Of a stretch of 19,090 nucleotides of DNA, positions 7,952 to 15,223 are shown piece after piece (position 1 is the stretch's first letter; the number at the start of each line of letters is the position of its first letter). The notes beneath the pieces were generated by a model. It had not been told where the DNA came from. It saw nothing but the letters and a program-made list of their open reading frames with translations, and did no database searches. The DNA is taken from positions 1 through 19,090 of the forward strand of contig JAJRQS010000216.1 in NCBI GenBank assembly GCA_024280135.1, given 5' to 3'. Both the position numbers and the translations under genes were made by a program. This stretch comes from Bacteroidota bacterium (lineage in GTDB: Bacteria; Bacteroidota; Bacteroidia; Chitinophagales; Saprospiraceae).

Positions 7952-9097
7952 ATAGTTGATGCTGTTTTGACTATCGTTCCGGATGTACAGAATCTTAATC
8001 CTATTAATGTTACCTGTGCCGTTACGGTTGATGACATAACAGTACCTACTGCAACTGCTGGAGGAATGGTCATTGAAGGCATTCCTAATAAGTCTTTCCC
8101 GATTACTAATCCAGGTGTAACTACGCTAACGTGGACCTATCTTTTAGATAATGGACAGTCTTATCTACAAACACAAACAATAAACTGGAATCCAATTAAT
8201 ACAGGTGTATCCCTTAGTACTGAAGGGTTAGTAGCAAATAGTACAACGGCTCAATATCAATGGTTAGATTGTAATGACAACTATGCAGCTATCAATGGAG
8301 CAACAGCTCAAGTTTATAAAGCTTCTGTGAGTGGAAATTATGCTGTTGAAATTAGTAGAGATGGCTGTGTGGATACAAGTGCTTGTTATAGTGTTATTAC
8401 TTCTGGAACGCTTACGCCTTCTTTAAACTCTTTACCTAAGATTTTTGCTTCTTGTGAGGTTTTGGAAGCTAATGTTGAAGCACCTACGGCTACTTCAAAT
8501 GGGGAATTGATTACAGGTACACCTAATGTTGTTTTCCCAATCACAGATGAAAAGATCAAACAAATTATTTGGACTTATACTGATAACACAGGTCAAGTGA
8601 TTACGCAAATTCAACAAATTGAATGGCAGTCACTGAATACGACAATTGCCATAAGTGGTAATAGTATCTTGTCTAATGATGCAAATGCGTCTTATCAATG
8701 GATTGATTGTGCAACTAATAATCCAATAGCGGGTGCTACTGAGCAGGTATTTACGCCTACTAGCACGGGGGATTATGCCGTACAGGTAACCAATAATGGT
8801 TGTGTCGATACTTCTTCTTGTATAAACATGGTGATTACGGGATTATCGTCCATTGATAAAAATGATGTAGAGATATTTCCTAATCCCACAAGTGGATTGG
8901 TGACTATCAAGTATCAAAATATTAAGACACCAAGAATCTCTATTTCGGACGTGACAGGTAAAGTACTTTATCAAGTAGTTGCAATAGGAAGTGAGCCTAT
9001 CATGGAACTGGATATGTCTAAGTATTCTAAAGGAGTATATATCCTTCAAATTACGAGTGATAATAAATCACTGACTCAAAGGATTGTTAAAGAGTAA
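6317..9097 (+). CDS. T9SS-secreted GH-A-like glycoside hydrolase with two Ig/HYR-like modules
   Basis: A 926-residue protein. Signal peptide: residues 1-19 (ends SFAQ). Residues 20-545 form a TIM-barrel hydrolase-like part: WEIWNEP at 188-194 gives Glu193 as likely acid/base and EWIITEINVPR gives Glu358 as likely nucleophile, the usual clan GH-A arrangement (GH5, GH39 and GH51 are possible relatives; I cannot assign the family). Two tandem modules with a 146-residue period follow, starting at Cys567 and Cys713. Each begins with a PTAT...FPIT...WTY strand set and ends with YQW(L/I)DC...GCVDTS. A type A T9SS sorting domain starts at about residue 850 (DVEIFPNPTSG) and ends RIVKE, so the protein is predicted to be exported and surface-attached or released. 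It is tandemly paralogous to the gene at 9341. Substrate is unknown; a polysaccharide is inferred. Confidence 0.82.
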   Translation: MLRGLLFSLALLASFYSFAQVDYTANDQVTPYDGGFKPGINFDYYPPYTNEDLANLASGNPLAGVSGIGARTSRPSLRESFAEVWGYDHYVNTFQHFKSVGMKDMTMIVGFPAEWHRDQTKFCDDDDPQHKFCSNDFYTPNCANTMFANLYTPIWDGGANGTPYNDDNYLAAYMYKMVTLYKDDVKFWEIWNEPGFDHSYVQGWQTPGGPNNWWDNDPSPCVNHFKAPIEHFVRTLRVCYDVVKTVDPDAYVCLAGVGFESFLDAVLRNTDNPVDGSVTPEYPLGGGAYFDVMGFHTYPDIDGSVRYWDNAQNQWVYTRNSDAGAEGIATRKNTYAGRLAMYGYDGVTHPKKEWIITEINVPRVKFGAESMASDEVQVNYIIKAMVKAMKLDIRQMHPYQLGDRKKESDATGEFDLLGMYLNFTGTTPYENLVKTNEGIAYKTASDILYGSTFDAAKTAAMNLPAGVEGGAFYDALADGWQYVLWAVTTQDLSEAASATYSFPSSFGMDMINKRSWDYSETDIDVDISTNDIALTGRPIFLLDAAIVDAVLTIVPDVQNLNPINVTCAVTVDDITVPTATAGGMVIEGIPNKSFPITNPGVTTLTWTYLLDNGQSYLQTQTINWNPINTGVSLSTEGLVANSTTAQYQWLDCNDNYAAINGATAQVYKASVSGNYAVEISRDGCVDTSACYSVITSGTLTPSLNSLPKIFASCEVLEANVEAPTATSNGELITGTPNVVFPITDEKIKQIIWTYTDNTGQVITQIQQIEWQSLNTTIAISGNSILSNDANASYQWIDCATNNPIAGATEQVFTPTSTGDYAVQVTNNGCVDTSSCINMVITGLSSIDKNDVEIFPNPTSGLVTIKYQNIKTPRISISDVTGKVLYQVVAIGSEPIMELDMSKYSKGVYILQITSDNKSLTQRIVKE

Positions 9098-9120
9098 TTG
9101 AAGTTGATATGATGTCTTAT

Positions 9121-9162
9121 AAGGTCAAAAACAAGGAGCTAACTTGTTTTTGACCTTTTTTT
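9121..9162 (+). terminator. Intrinsic terminator after the first GH-like gene
   Basis: A perfect 15-base-pair inverted repeat (left arm 9121-9135, AAGGTCAAAAACAAG; right arm 9143-9157) with a 7-base loop runs into a 7-T tract (9156-9162). It lies 23 bases after the stop at 9097. It separates the two tandem paralogs into different transcripts, which fits with the second gene having its own promoter. Confidence 0.88.
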
Positions 9163-9228
9163 GTTAGCCTAGTATTGTATAGAGGTGTCATTACTCAATT
9201 AGAATTTAAGGGATTATACTTATTTTTA

Positions 9229-9263
9229 TTTGGTGAATATATTAGAATAAGCGCTTATCTTTG
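9229..9263 (+). promoter_or_regulatory. Bacteroidota-type promoter of the second GH-like gene
   Basis: TTTG at 9229-9232 and TATCTTTG at 9256-9263 are separated by 23 bases, the same spacing as in the first paralog. From the -7 element through GCTTCGT (9256-9275), 17 of 20 bases match the equivalent region 6250-6269. The ATG is 77 bases downstream, so the leader is longer than in the first paralog. Confidence 0.65.
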
Positions 9264-9340
9264 TAGATGCTTCGTTTATGTCAACTCCACACGAAATGAG
9301 TTTTATTCATTTCAATTTTACCTAAATTAAAACAATCCAA

Positions 9341-10975
9341 ATGAAAAATTTTCTACTCATCATTTTTTTAATGAGTTCTGGCATTGTGGGATATAGTCAA
9401 GCTGGCTATACCGCTAATGACCAAGTCTCGACCTATACGGGTGTATTCCTTCCAGGGATAAACTTTGATTATTATCCTCCTTATAACAACGAACAATTGG
9501 GCAATATTGCGGCAGGCAATGCAGCTCTTGGCCTTTCGGGTATAGGGGCTAAAACAGCTCGACCAGCTCTTCGTGAATCCTTTGCTGAAGTCTGGGGATA
9601 CGACCATTATGTCTCTACTTTTGCACATTTTAAGAGTCTTGGGATGAAAGATATGACCATGATTGTAGGTTTTCCTGCTGAATGGCATCAAGATCAAACA
9701 GATTATTGTGCAGATACTGATCCATTACACTCTTTTTGTATCAATGATCCCTACACCGCGGATTGTGGTAATACCATGTTTGCTAACCTTTATACGCCTA
9801 TATGGGACGGGGGAGCAAATGGTACACCCTACAATGACGATAACTACTTAGCAGCTTATATGTATAAAGTAGTCACATTGTACAAGGACGATGTTAAGTT
9901 TTGGGAAATATGGAATGAGCCTGGTTTTGACCACTCGTATGTGCAAGGTTGGCAAGAACCAGGGGGACCTAATAACTGGTGGGACAACGATCCTTCTCCA
10001 TGTGTGAATCACTTCAAAGCGCCAATAGAGCATTTTGTGCGGACACTGCGTATTTGTTATGATGTCGTCAAGACAGTCGATCCAGATGCTTATGTAACAT
10101 TAGCTGGAGTAGGTTTTGAAAGCTTTTTAGATGCTGTATTACGTAATACAGACAATCCTGTAGATGGAAGTGTTACTCCAGAGTATCCGCTTGGAGGAGG
10201 TGCTTACTTTGATGTGATGGGATTCCATACTTATCCTGATATAGATGGGAGTGTTCGGGAGTATGATAGCAATCTTGGACAATGGGTTTTTCATAGAAAT
10301 TCAGATGCAGGTGCCAATGGAGTAGAAAAACGAAAGAATACTTATGCAAATCGTTTAGCAATGTATGGTTATGACGGTGTTACCTACCCAAAGAAAGAAT
10401 GGATAATTACTGAAATTAATGTACCACGTGTGAAATTTGGTGCACAATCAATGGCTTCTGATGAGGTGCAGGTAAACTATATTACCAAAGCTATTGTGAA
10501 GGCAATGAAGTTAGATATTAGACAAATGCATCCTTATCAATTGGCAGATAGAAAAAAGGTTGTTGATGCAGTAGGTGAGTTTGACTTGTTAGGAATGTAT
10601 TTAAATTTTAATGGCACGCAGCCTTATGATGGATTGGTGAAAACCAATGAAGGGATAACCTATAAAACAACCTCTGATGTAATATATGGGACAACTTATG
10701 ATGCAGCCAGAACTGCTGCGATGAATCTGCCGTCTAACATAGACGGTGGCGCTTTTTACGACCCCGCTACCCAGAAATACAAGTATATTCTTTGGGCAAA
10801 AACAACACTGGATTTGAGCGAATTTGCTTCGGCTACTTATTCTTTTCCTGCATCAATGGGTATTTCTACCTTATATAAACGTACTTGGAATTATTCTGAA
10901 ACTAATAGTGAAGAGGAGGTTTCAGGTAATAATATTGCGTTGACGGGGCGTCCGATTTATTTGATTGATGGAGCT
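9341..10975 (+). repeat. Tandem gene duplication, copy 2 (hydrolase-like head)
   Basis: Second copy of the 545-codon head found at 6317-7951. In residues 155-175 the two proteins are identical, yet 11 of the 21 codons differ, all silently (compare 6779-6841 with 9803-9865). The duplication is therefore old and the protein has been held by purifying selection. It is not a recent copy or an assembly artefact. Confidence 0.9.
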
Positions 10976-12445
10976 AGTGTTTCAAATGGTACGATTTCAC
11001 TTACTTGTCCAGAGAACATCTCTGTCACATTGCCAGCAGGTCAAAATTCTATGGTCGTTAATTGGAATGATGCAACGGCTACAACCACTTGCCCATCGGG
11101 TGGAGTGAGTGTAGGCTTATTCCCATCTGTCGGTGATTTTTCACCAGGTGACCCATTGAATGCGGGTACTTATACTTTTGAGTATGGAGCATCAGATAAT
11201 TGTCAGAATTCGGCTATTTGTAGTTTTACGGTTACAGTATTAGAAAATACTACAGGAGGTGGTGGAGATTGCGGAGCCGTAAGTGGCTTTACAAAACTAG
11301 GTGAGTACAATGGGCATGGGTACTATTTATCTACTGCTGATTGGAATTGGCAAGATGGTCGTTCTTTCGCAAATACTAATGGAGGTTATTTGGCAACTAT
11401 TAATAATGGCGTAGAAAATGATTTCATACAAAGTGTAATCAATGAAACGGTATTTATTGGGTTAAATGATTTAAATACAGAAGGTACAGTTGAATGGGAG
11501 AATGGAGAGCCTGTGAGCTATACCAATTATAATACGACTTGTTCTTTTTGTAATACGAATGACGCAGAGAATGATTTTGCTGCGATGTTGCATTGGGATG
11601 GTACTTGGACATTTTCGAACCAATGGAGTAATATGAAAATTGTCATGGAAAAAGGTTGCGTTGCAGGTGCAGGGGATGTAACTATTTCTTGTCCAGAAAA
11701 TTTAAATGTTACCATTCCGGAAGGGGCAACAGAAGTGGTGGTTAATTACGCAATTCCTACGGCGTCCACTACTTGCCATTTAAGTTCGGCTATGACAATA
11801 CAAAAAATTGCTGGTGTGGCAACGGGTAGTAGTTTGTCTGCCGGAACTTATCTTGTAGAGTATGAAGCAACAGACGGTTGCTTGAATGTAGATCAATGTA
11901 GCTTTACAATTGTAGTGACACAAGGTACTGCTACAGGTAGTTGTGATGATATTGCAGGTTTTACAAAACTTGGAGAGCAGAATGGAGTGGGTTATTACCT
12001 ATCCAACGACGCAAAATCTTGGGCAGAAGCAAACACTATGGCTGATAATGCAGGTGGCCGTATGGCACAAATTACTTCTGCAACGCAAAATGATTTTATT
12101 ACAAATCTAATCACAGATATTGTTTTTGTTGGATTTACAGATATGACTACTGAAGGTTCAGTTGTTTGGTCCGATGGTACTCCTGTGGGATACACGAATT
12201 ATTCTGCTTGTGATTGGTGTGGATTGAATACGGATGAGAATGACTTTGGTGTACTATTGCCATGGAATGGAGAATGGTCTTTTAACAACCAATGGGTGCG
12301 TCGTCCTTTTGTGATGCAAAAACGTGTAGTGGTGGCGGAAATGGTAACGGTTGTTCTGATGTTGCGGGCTATTCGCTCCTCGGAGAATTTGGAGGGCACG
12401 GTTATTATATGTCCCATGATCCTTTCAATTGGAATCAAGCACTAA
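9341..12445 (+). CDS. T9SS-type GH-A-like hydrolase with HYR and C-type-lectin-like domains, frameshifted (5' part)
   Basis: This frame encodes 1034 residues, but the last 40 are out-of-frame tail. Signal peptide: residues 1-19. The hydrolase-like head covers 20-545 and keeps Glu193 (WEIWNEP) and Glu358 (WIITEINV) at the same numbers as its paralog at 6317. Then come HYR domain 1 (Cys556 in LTCPENISVTLP, to about 640), C-type-lectin-like domain 1 (Cys644 to Cys773, with YLSTADWNWQDG, VFIGLNDL, ENDFAAMLHWDGTW), HYR domain 2 (Cys784 in ISCPENLNVTIP, to about 867) and lectin-like domain 2 (from Cys868). The reading frame leaves homology after MQK at 992-994, in a run of five A at 12318-12322. 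One extra A would give M-Q-K-T-C, matching M-E-K-G-C of domain 1, and would join the frame that ends at 13020 (1226 residues in total). This is either a sequencing or assembly error or a real lesion. Confidence 0.82.
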   Translation: MKNFLLIIFLMSSGIVGYSQAGYTANDQVSTYTGVFLPGINFDYYPPYNNEQLGNIAAGNAALGLSGIGAKTARPALRESFAEVWGYDHYVSTFAHFKSLGMKDMTMIVGFPAEWHQDQTDYCADTDPLHSFCINDPYTADCGNTMFANLYTPIWDGGANGTPYNDDNYLAAYMYKVVTLYKDDVKFWEIWNEPGFDHSYVQGWQEPGGPNNWWDNDPSPCVNHFKAPIEHFVRTLRICYDVVKTVDPDAYVTLAGVGFESFLDAVLRNTDNPVDGSVTPEYPLGGGAYFDVMGFHTYPDIDGSVREYDSNLGQWVFHRNSDAGANGVEKRKNTYANRLAMYGYDGVTYPKKEWIITEINVPRVKFGAQSMASDEVQVNYITKAIVKAMKLDIRQMHPYQLADRKKVVDAVGEFDLLGMYLNFNGTQPYDGLVKTNEGITYKTTSDVIYGTTYDAARTAAMNLPSNIDGGAFYDPATQKYKYILWAKTTLDLSEFASATYSFPASMGISTLYKRTWNYSETNSEEEVSGNNIALTGRPIYLIDGASVSNGTISLTCPENISVTLPAGQNSMVVNWNDATATTTCPSGGVSVGLFPSVGDFSPGDPLNAGTYTFEYGASDNCQNSAICSFTVTVLENTTGGGGDCGAVSGFTKLGEYNGHGYYLSTADWNWQDGRSFANTNGGYLATINNGVENDFIQSVINETVFIGLNDLNTEGTVEWENGEPVSYTNYNTTCSFCNTNDAENDFAAMLHWDGTWTFSNQWSNMKIVMEKGCVAGAGDVTISCPENLNVTIPEGATEVVVNYAIPTASTTCHLSSAMTIQKIAGVATGSSLSAGTYLVEYEATDGCLNVDQCSFTIVVTQGTATGSCDDIAGFTKLGEQNGVGYYLSNDAKSWAEANTMADNAGGRMAQITSATQNDFITNLITDIVFVGFTDMTTEGSVVWSDGTPVGYTNYSACDWCGLNTDENDFGVLLPWNGEWSFNNQWVRRPFVMQKRVVVAEMVTVVLMLRAIRSSENLEGTVIICPMILSIGIKH

Positions 12446-13020
12446 ATGAAGTTGAATCAGCAGGAGGTAATTTACTAGCCATCAACACCCAAGCTGAAAA
12501 TGAATTTGTTCGTTCACAACTAGGGAATTCAATGGTTATGATAGGTTACTCTGATGATGGTGTAGAAGGAACAGGTACTTGGTCAAATGGAGATCCTGTT
12601 ACGATTGATTTAAGTTATGCGAATACTGATGAGGATGATTATGCAGTGATGAATTTTTGGGCGGGCACTTGGCAGATGGTCAATGAATTTGTGGCTAAGA
12701 AGCACGTAATGGAAATGGGATGTGCTGCTGGGATGCAAGCAATTCCAATGCAATTTGTACCTGGAACTCAGGTAACGGAATTATTCCCTAATCCTGCAAA
12801 AGATTTGATCACTATTCGTATCCTTTCGGAAAATGAAGAAAATGCTGAAATGACTATTTTCAATATGCAAGGTCAAGCTCAAGTCGTTTCTTCAACAGTT
12901 CTTGCGAAAGGTATTAATGAATTTGATATTCGTATTTCTGACATAGAGACTGGGGTGTATTTCTTGAGAATTTCAGGAAAGAACTTGAACCAAATGGTAC
13001 GATTTGTGAAGATGGATTGA
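12292..13020 (+). CDS. Third C-type-lectin-like domain plus T9SS type A sorting domain (3' part of the frameshifted gene)
   Basis: This frame opens at an ATG at 12292, but its homologous content begins around 12319-12325 (AKTCSGGGNGNGC). There is no promoter or leader, so it is read as the 3' end of the gene at 9341, displaced by one base. From Cys21 to Cys144 of this fragment it encodes a third lectin-like domain (GYSLLGEFGGHGYYMSHD, then NWNQALNEV, VMIGYSDDG, DDYAVMNFWAGTW, VMEMGC). That domain lacks the paired-cysteine insert (CSFC, CDWC) seen in domains 1 and 2. Residues 161-242 are a type A sorting domain (VTELFPNPAKD ... VYFLRISGK ... VRFVKMD). If the frame break is real, the upstream product loses its secretion signal and this part would not be made. 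Confidence 0.75.
   Translation: MGASSFCDAKTCSGGGNGNGCSDVAGYSLLGEFGGHGYYMSHDPFNWNQALNEVESAGGNLLAINTQAENEFVRSQLGNSMVMIGYSDDGVEGTGTWSNGDPVTIDLSYANTDEDDYAVMNFWAGTWQMVNEFVAKKHVMEMGCAAGMQAIPMQFVPGTQVTELFPNPAKDLITIRILSENEENAEMTIFNMQGQAQVVSSTVLAKGINEFDIRISDIETGVYFLRISGKNLNQMVRFVKMD
12318..12322 (+). other. Frameshift site: five-A run in the HYR/lectin gene
   Basis: The bases are C-AAAAA-CG in frame caa-aaa-cgt. The upstream lectin-like domain 2 and the downstream domain 3 are in frames that differ by one base exactly at this run. Adding one A restores VMQKTC, which lines up with VMEKGC (domain 1) and VMEMGC (domain 3). Confidence 0.8.
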
Positions 13021-13042
13021 TGATTGGTATTTGACTAATATT

Positions 13043-13077
13043 AAGGGAGATTAGCAGTTGCTAATCTCCCTTTTTTT
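13043..13077 (+). terminator. Intrinsic terminator after the second GH-like gene
   Basis: A 13-base-pair perfect stem (left arm 13043-13055, AAGGGAGATTAGC; right arm 13060-13072) with a 4-base loop AGTT runs into seven T (13071-13077). It begins 22 bases after the stop at 13020. Its presence right after the sorting-domain frame supports reading 9341-13020 as a single gene. Confidence 0.88.
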
Positions 13078-13232
13078 GTATAGGTTTCTGATTAAAACTT
13101 ACGTTAGAAAGTCGTTTGCCGAATCCATAAGCTTCTTAGATGGGATTGCGAAAATCAGTTCCATAGTTTTCACCGAAGAAATACGCACAACGGATAAAAC
13201 TTTAGAATTTAAGATAAGACCAAAAATCTAAC

Positions 13233-13240
13233 TATCTTTG
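13233..13240 (+). promoter_or_regulatory. -7 promoter element of the VIT-family gene
   Basis: A perfect TATCTTTG ends 19 bases before the ATG at 13260. No TTG or TTTG is seen at a suitable upstream distance, so the -33 part is weak or absent. The preceding 155 bases (13078-13232) after the terminator contain nothing else I can recognise. Confidence 0.5.
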
Positions 13241-13259
13241 ACAAAATAAACAATTCAGA

Positions 13260-13961
13260 ATGACAGGCGAAGACGAATTAGTACAGCATTTTATTACAAG
13301 AAGCAATTGGCTGCGAGCAGCGGTATTGGGTGCCAATGACGGTATCTTGTCTGTAGCAAGTGTGGTGATTGGTGTTGCGGCTGCCAGCACAGAAAGAGAA
13401 CCAATCATTTTGGCGGCAGTTGCTAGCCTAGTAGCAGGAGCCCTGTCAATGGCAGCAGGAGAGTATGTCTCGGTTAGTTCCCAGACGGATATAGAAAAAG
13501 CAGATATAGAAAGAGAACGTATAGAGCTTGAAGAAATACCAGAAATTGAACTCAGTGAATTAGCCAAAATATATGTTAGACGGGGTTTGACTGAAGAGAC
13601 AGCAATGGAAGTAGCTGTTCAATTGACGGCCCATGATGCCTTAGGGGCTCATGTTCGAGATGAATTAGGAATCAATGAGATAAGCCAAGCAAATCCATTA
13701 CAAGCGGCTTTGGCTTCTGGAGGAGCTTTTTTAGTTGGAGGAGCTTTGCCCGTCATCATTGCGTTATTCATTGCTGTTGATGAAATGGAAGTCTATCAAT
13801 ATGCAACAGCAATCCTTGCCTTAGTCCTATTAGGCGGTATCTCAGCCAAAACAGGAGGCGCAAGCCCCTTAAAAGCCATTTTAAGGATTACTTTTTGGGG
13901 GACAATAGCTATGGGTTTGACCGCCATTGTAGGATATTATTTTGGTATCAGTGTAGGGTAG
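13260..13961 (+). CDS. VIT1/CCC1-family Fe2+/Mn2+ transporter
   Basis: A 233-residue membrane protein of the vacuolar iron transporter (VIT1/CCC1) family, usual length for bacterial members. Landmarks are WLRAAVLGANDGILSVASVVIG (first membrane helix, residues 17-38), LVAGALSMAAGEYVSVSSQTD (second helix), a Glu-rich cytoplasmic segment near residues 77-102 (ERERIELEEIPEIELSEL) corresponding to the metal-binding region, and three C-terminal hydrophobic helices. Family members export Fe2+ or Mn2+ from the cytoplasm or sequester them, usually as proton antiporters. The metal specificity here is inferred only from the family. The gene appears monocistronic, with a -7 element just upstream and 138 bases before the next gene. 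Confidence 0.9.
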   Translation: MTGEDELVQHFITRSNWLRAAVLGANDGILSVASVVIGVAAASTEREPIILAAVASLVAGALSMAAGEYVSVSSQTDIEKADIERERIELEEIPEIELSELAKIYVRRGLTEETAMEVAVQLTAHDALGAHVRDELGINEISQANPLQAALASGGAFLVGGALPVIIALFIAVDEMEVYQYATAILALVLLGGISAKTGGASPLKAILRITFWGTIAMGLTAIVGYYFGISVG

Positions 13962-14060
13962 ATTGCGCTCTGTGGTCGTGTTTATTTGCCGCATGGATGA
14001 TTCAAAAGAGCGATTCAATTTTAAGCAACACGTACAATGATGAACTTCAAAAAATATCCA

Positions 14061-14068
14061 TACCTTAG
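14061..14068 (+). promoter_or_regulatory. Weak candidate -7 element of the mltG gene cluster
   Basis: TACCTTAG differs from TAnnTTTG at one base and ends 31 bases before the ATG at 14100. No convincing -33 box is seen. It lies in a 138-base spacer (13962-14099) that shows no terminator for the preceding gene. Confidence 0.3.
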
Positions 14069-14099
14069 CGTCGTTATTTAATTGATATAAAAGAGTAAG

Positions 14100-15221
14100 A
14101 TGAATGAAGTGTTAGAACCGAGGTCATTTAATTGGCGTAAAATTTTTATTGCTATTGGTTTTGCTGTGGTATTGTCTGGTGTACTGGGATATAATTATTT
14201 TCGTAAACTGTTTTTACCTAATGTCCCTGACCAGCTGAGAAACGAGTTTTTGTATATTCCTTCAGGAACCAGTTATGAAGAACTTTTAGATACCATAAAA
14301 GCACAGGGGTTTATTAAGAATAGATCGGATTTTGAATGGGTGGCCGAACGAATGTCTTTTCATAAAAGGCCTGTAAGAGCAGGGCGTTTTGTGATTCAGC
14401 CAAAATGGACTAATAGGCAGTTAATCAATCATTTACGTATCGGTAAGCAAGCTCCTGTCGATGTCGTTGTGACGGTTGAGCGTCTGCCAAAAAATGTAGC
14501 TAAGAAGATTGAAGGTTATCTAGAACCATCAGAAGAGTGGTTTACGAATTACTTTACATCTAAGGATTCATTACAGGAATTGGGATTAACTATTGAAAAC
14601 CTAACAACCGTTTTTATTCCGAATACTTACAAAGTGTATTGGAACACGACGCCTAAGCAGTTTCTCGAAAGAATGATAAAAGAGAAAGATAAGTTTTGGG
14701 CAAAAAAGAATCGTTTGGCGAAAGCAAAAGAACTAGGTCTAAGCCCTGAAGAGGTCTATACCGTAGCGTCTATAGTCGAACGAGAATCCAATTATAATCC
14801 TGAAAAACCCAAGATAGCTTCCGTTTATCTCAATAGAGTTAAGAAAGGGATGAAATTACAGGCAGATCCGACTTGTGTATTTGCTACTGGAGATTTTGGG
14901 GCAACCCGTGTGACGAATTATCACTTAAAATTCAATTCTCCTTACAATACATATCTACATGAAGGGTTGCCTCCTGGCCCGATTAGTATGGCTTCGATTG
15001 CCTCCATTGATGCCGTTCTAAATGCTGATAAAACGGATTATATTTTCTTTTGTGCAAAACCCAATACGTCTGGACAGCATGCATTTGCCAAAACGCTCAA
15101 AGGGCATAATTTTAATGCCAATCAGTTTCACGCATATATGGCAAAAAGGCGAAGAGATAAAGCGCAAGAGGAGGCAATGGCTCATGAGGAGGCTAGCCTC
15201 CAAACAGGACAAAACAATTAA
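14100..15221 (+). CDS. mltG: Endolytic murein transglycosylase MltG (YceG-like)
   Basis: A 373-residue inner-membrane-anchored protein with one N-terminal membrane helix (about residues 13-33), a LysM-like/YceG N-terminal part (FLYIPSGTSYEELLDTIK) and the catalytic YceG domain. The signature VASIVERESNY places the catalytic Glu at about 227, equivalent to Glu218 of Escherichia coli MltG. LQADPTCVFATGDFG and the SPYNTYLHEGLPPGPISMAS block follow, as expected. MltG cuts nascent glycan strands at the membrane to terminate peptidoglycan polymerisation. It is the first gene of a tight cluster: the DoxX-like gene starts 2 bases after its stop. The Glu/Lys-rich C-terminal tail after residue 350 is low complexity. 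Confidence 0.94.
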   Translation: MNEVLEPRSFNWRKIFIAIGFAVVLSGVLGYNYFRKLFLPNVPDQLRNEFLYIPSGTSYEELLDTIKAQGFIKNRSDFEWVAERMSFHKRPVRAGRFVIQPKWTNRQLINHLRIGKQAPVDVVVTVERLPKNVAKKIEGYLEPSEEWFTNYFTSKDSLQELGLTIENLTTVFIPNTYKVYWNTTPKQFLERMIKEKDKFWAKKNRLAKAKELGLSPEEVYTVASIVERESNYNPEKPKIASVYLNRVKKGMKLQADPTCVFATGDFGATRVTNYHLKFNSPYNTYLHEGLPPGPISMASIASIDAVLNADKTDYIFFCAKPNTSGQHAFAKTLKGHNFNANQFHAYMAKRRRDKAQEEAMAHEEASLQTGQNN

Positions 15222-15223
15222 AA

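Noticed and set aside
12316..12324. Programmed -1 ribosomal frameshift at the A-run
   Set aside because: The zero-frame codons are gtg-atg-caa-aaa-cgt, so there is no X-XXY-YYZ heptamer (the bases before the A-run are G and C), and I see no obvious strong downstream stem. Five A is also short for transcriptional slippage.
12323..12445. Forty-residue C-terminal tail of the long plus-strand frame that starts at 9341
   Set aside because: It has no resemblance to the repeated domain ends, while the alternative frame over the same bases encodes a full third lectin-like domain. The tail is read as an out-of-frame artefact of the frameshift.
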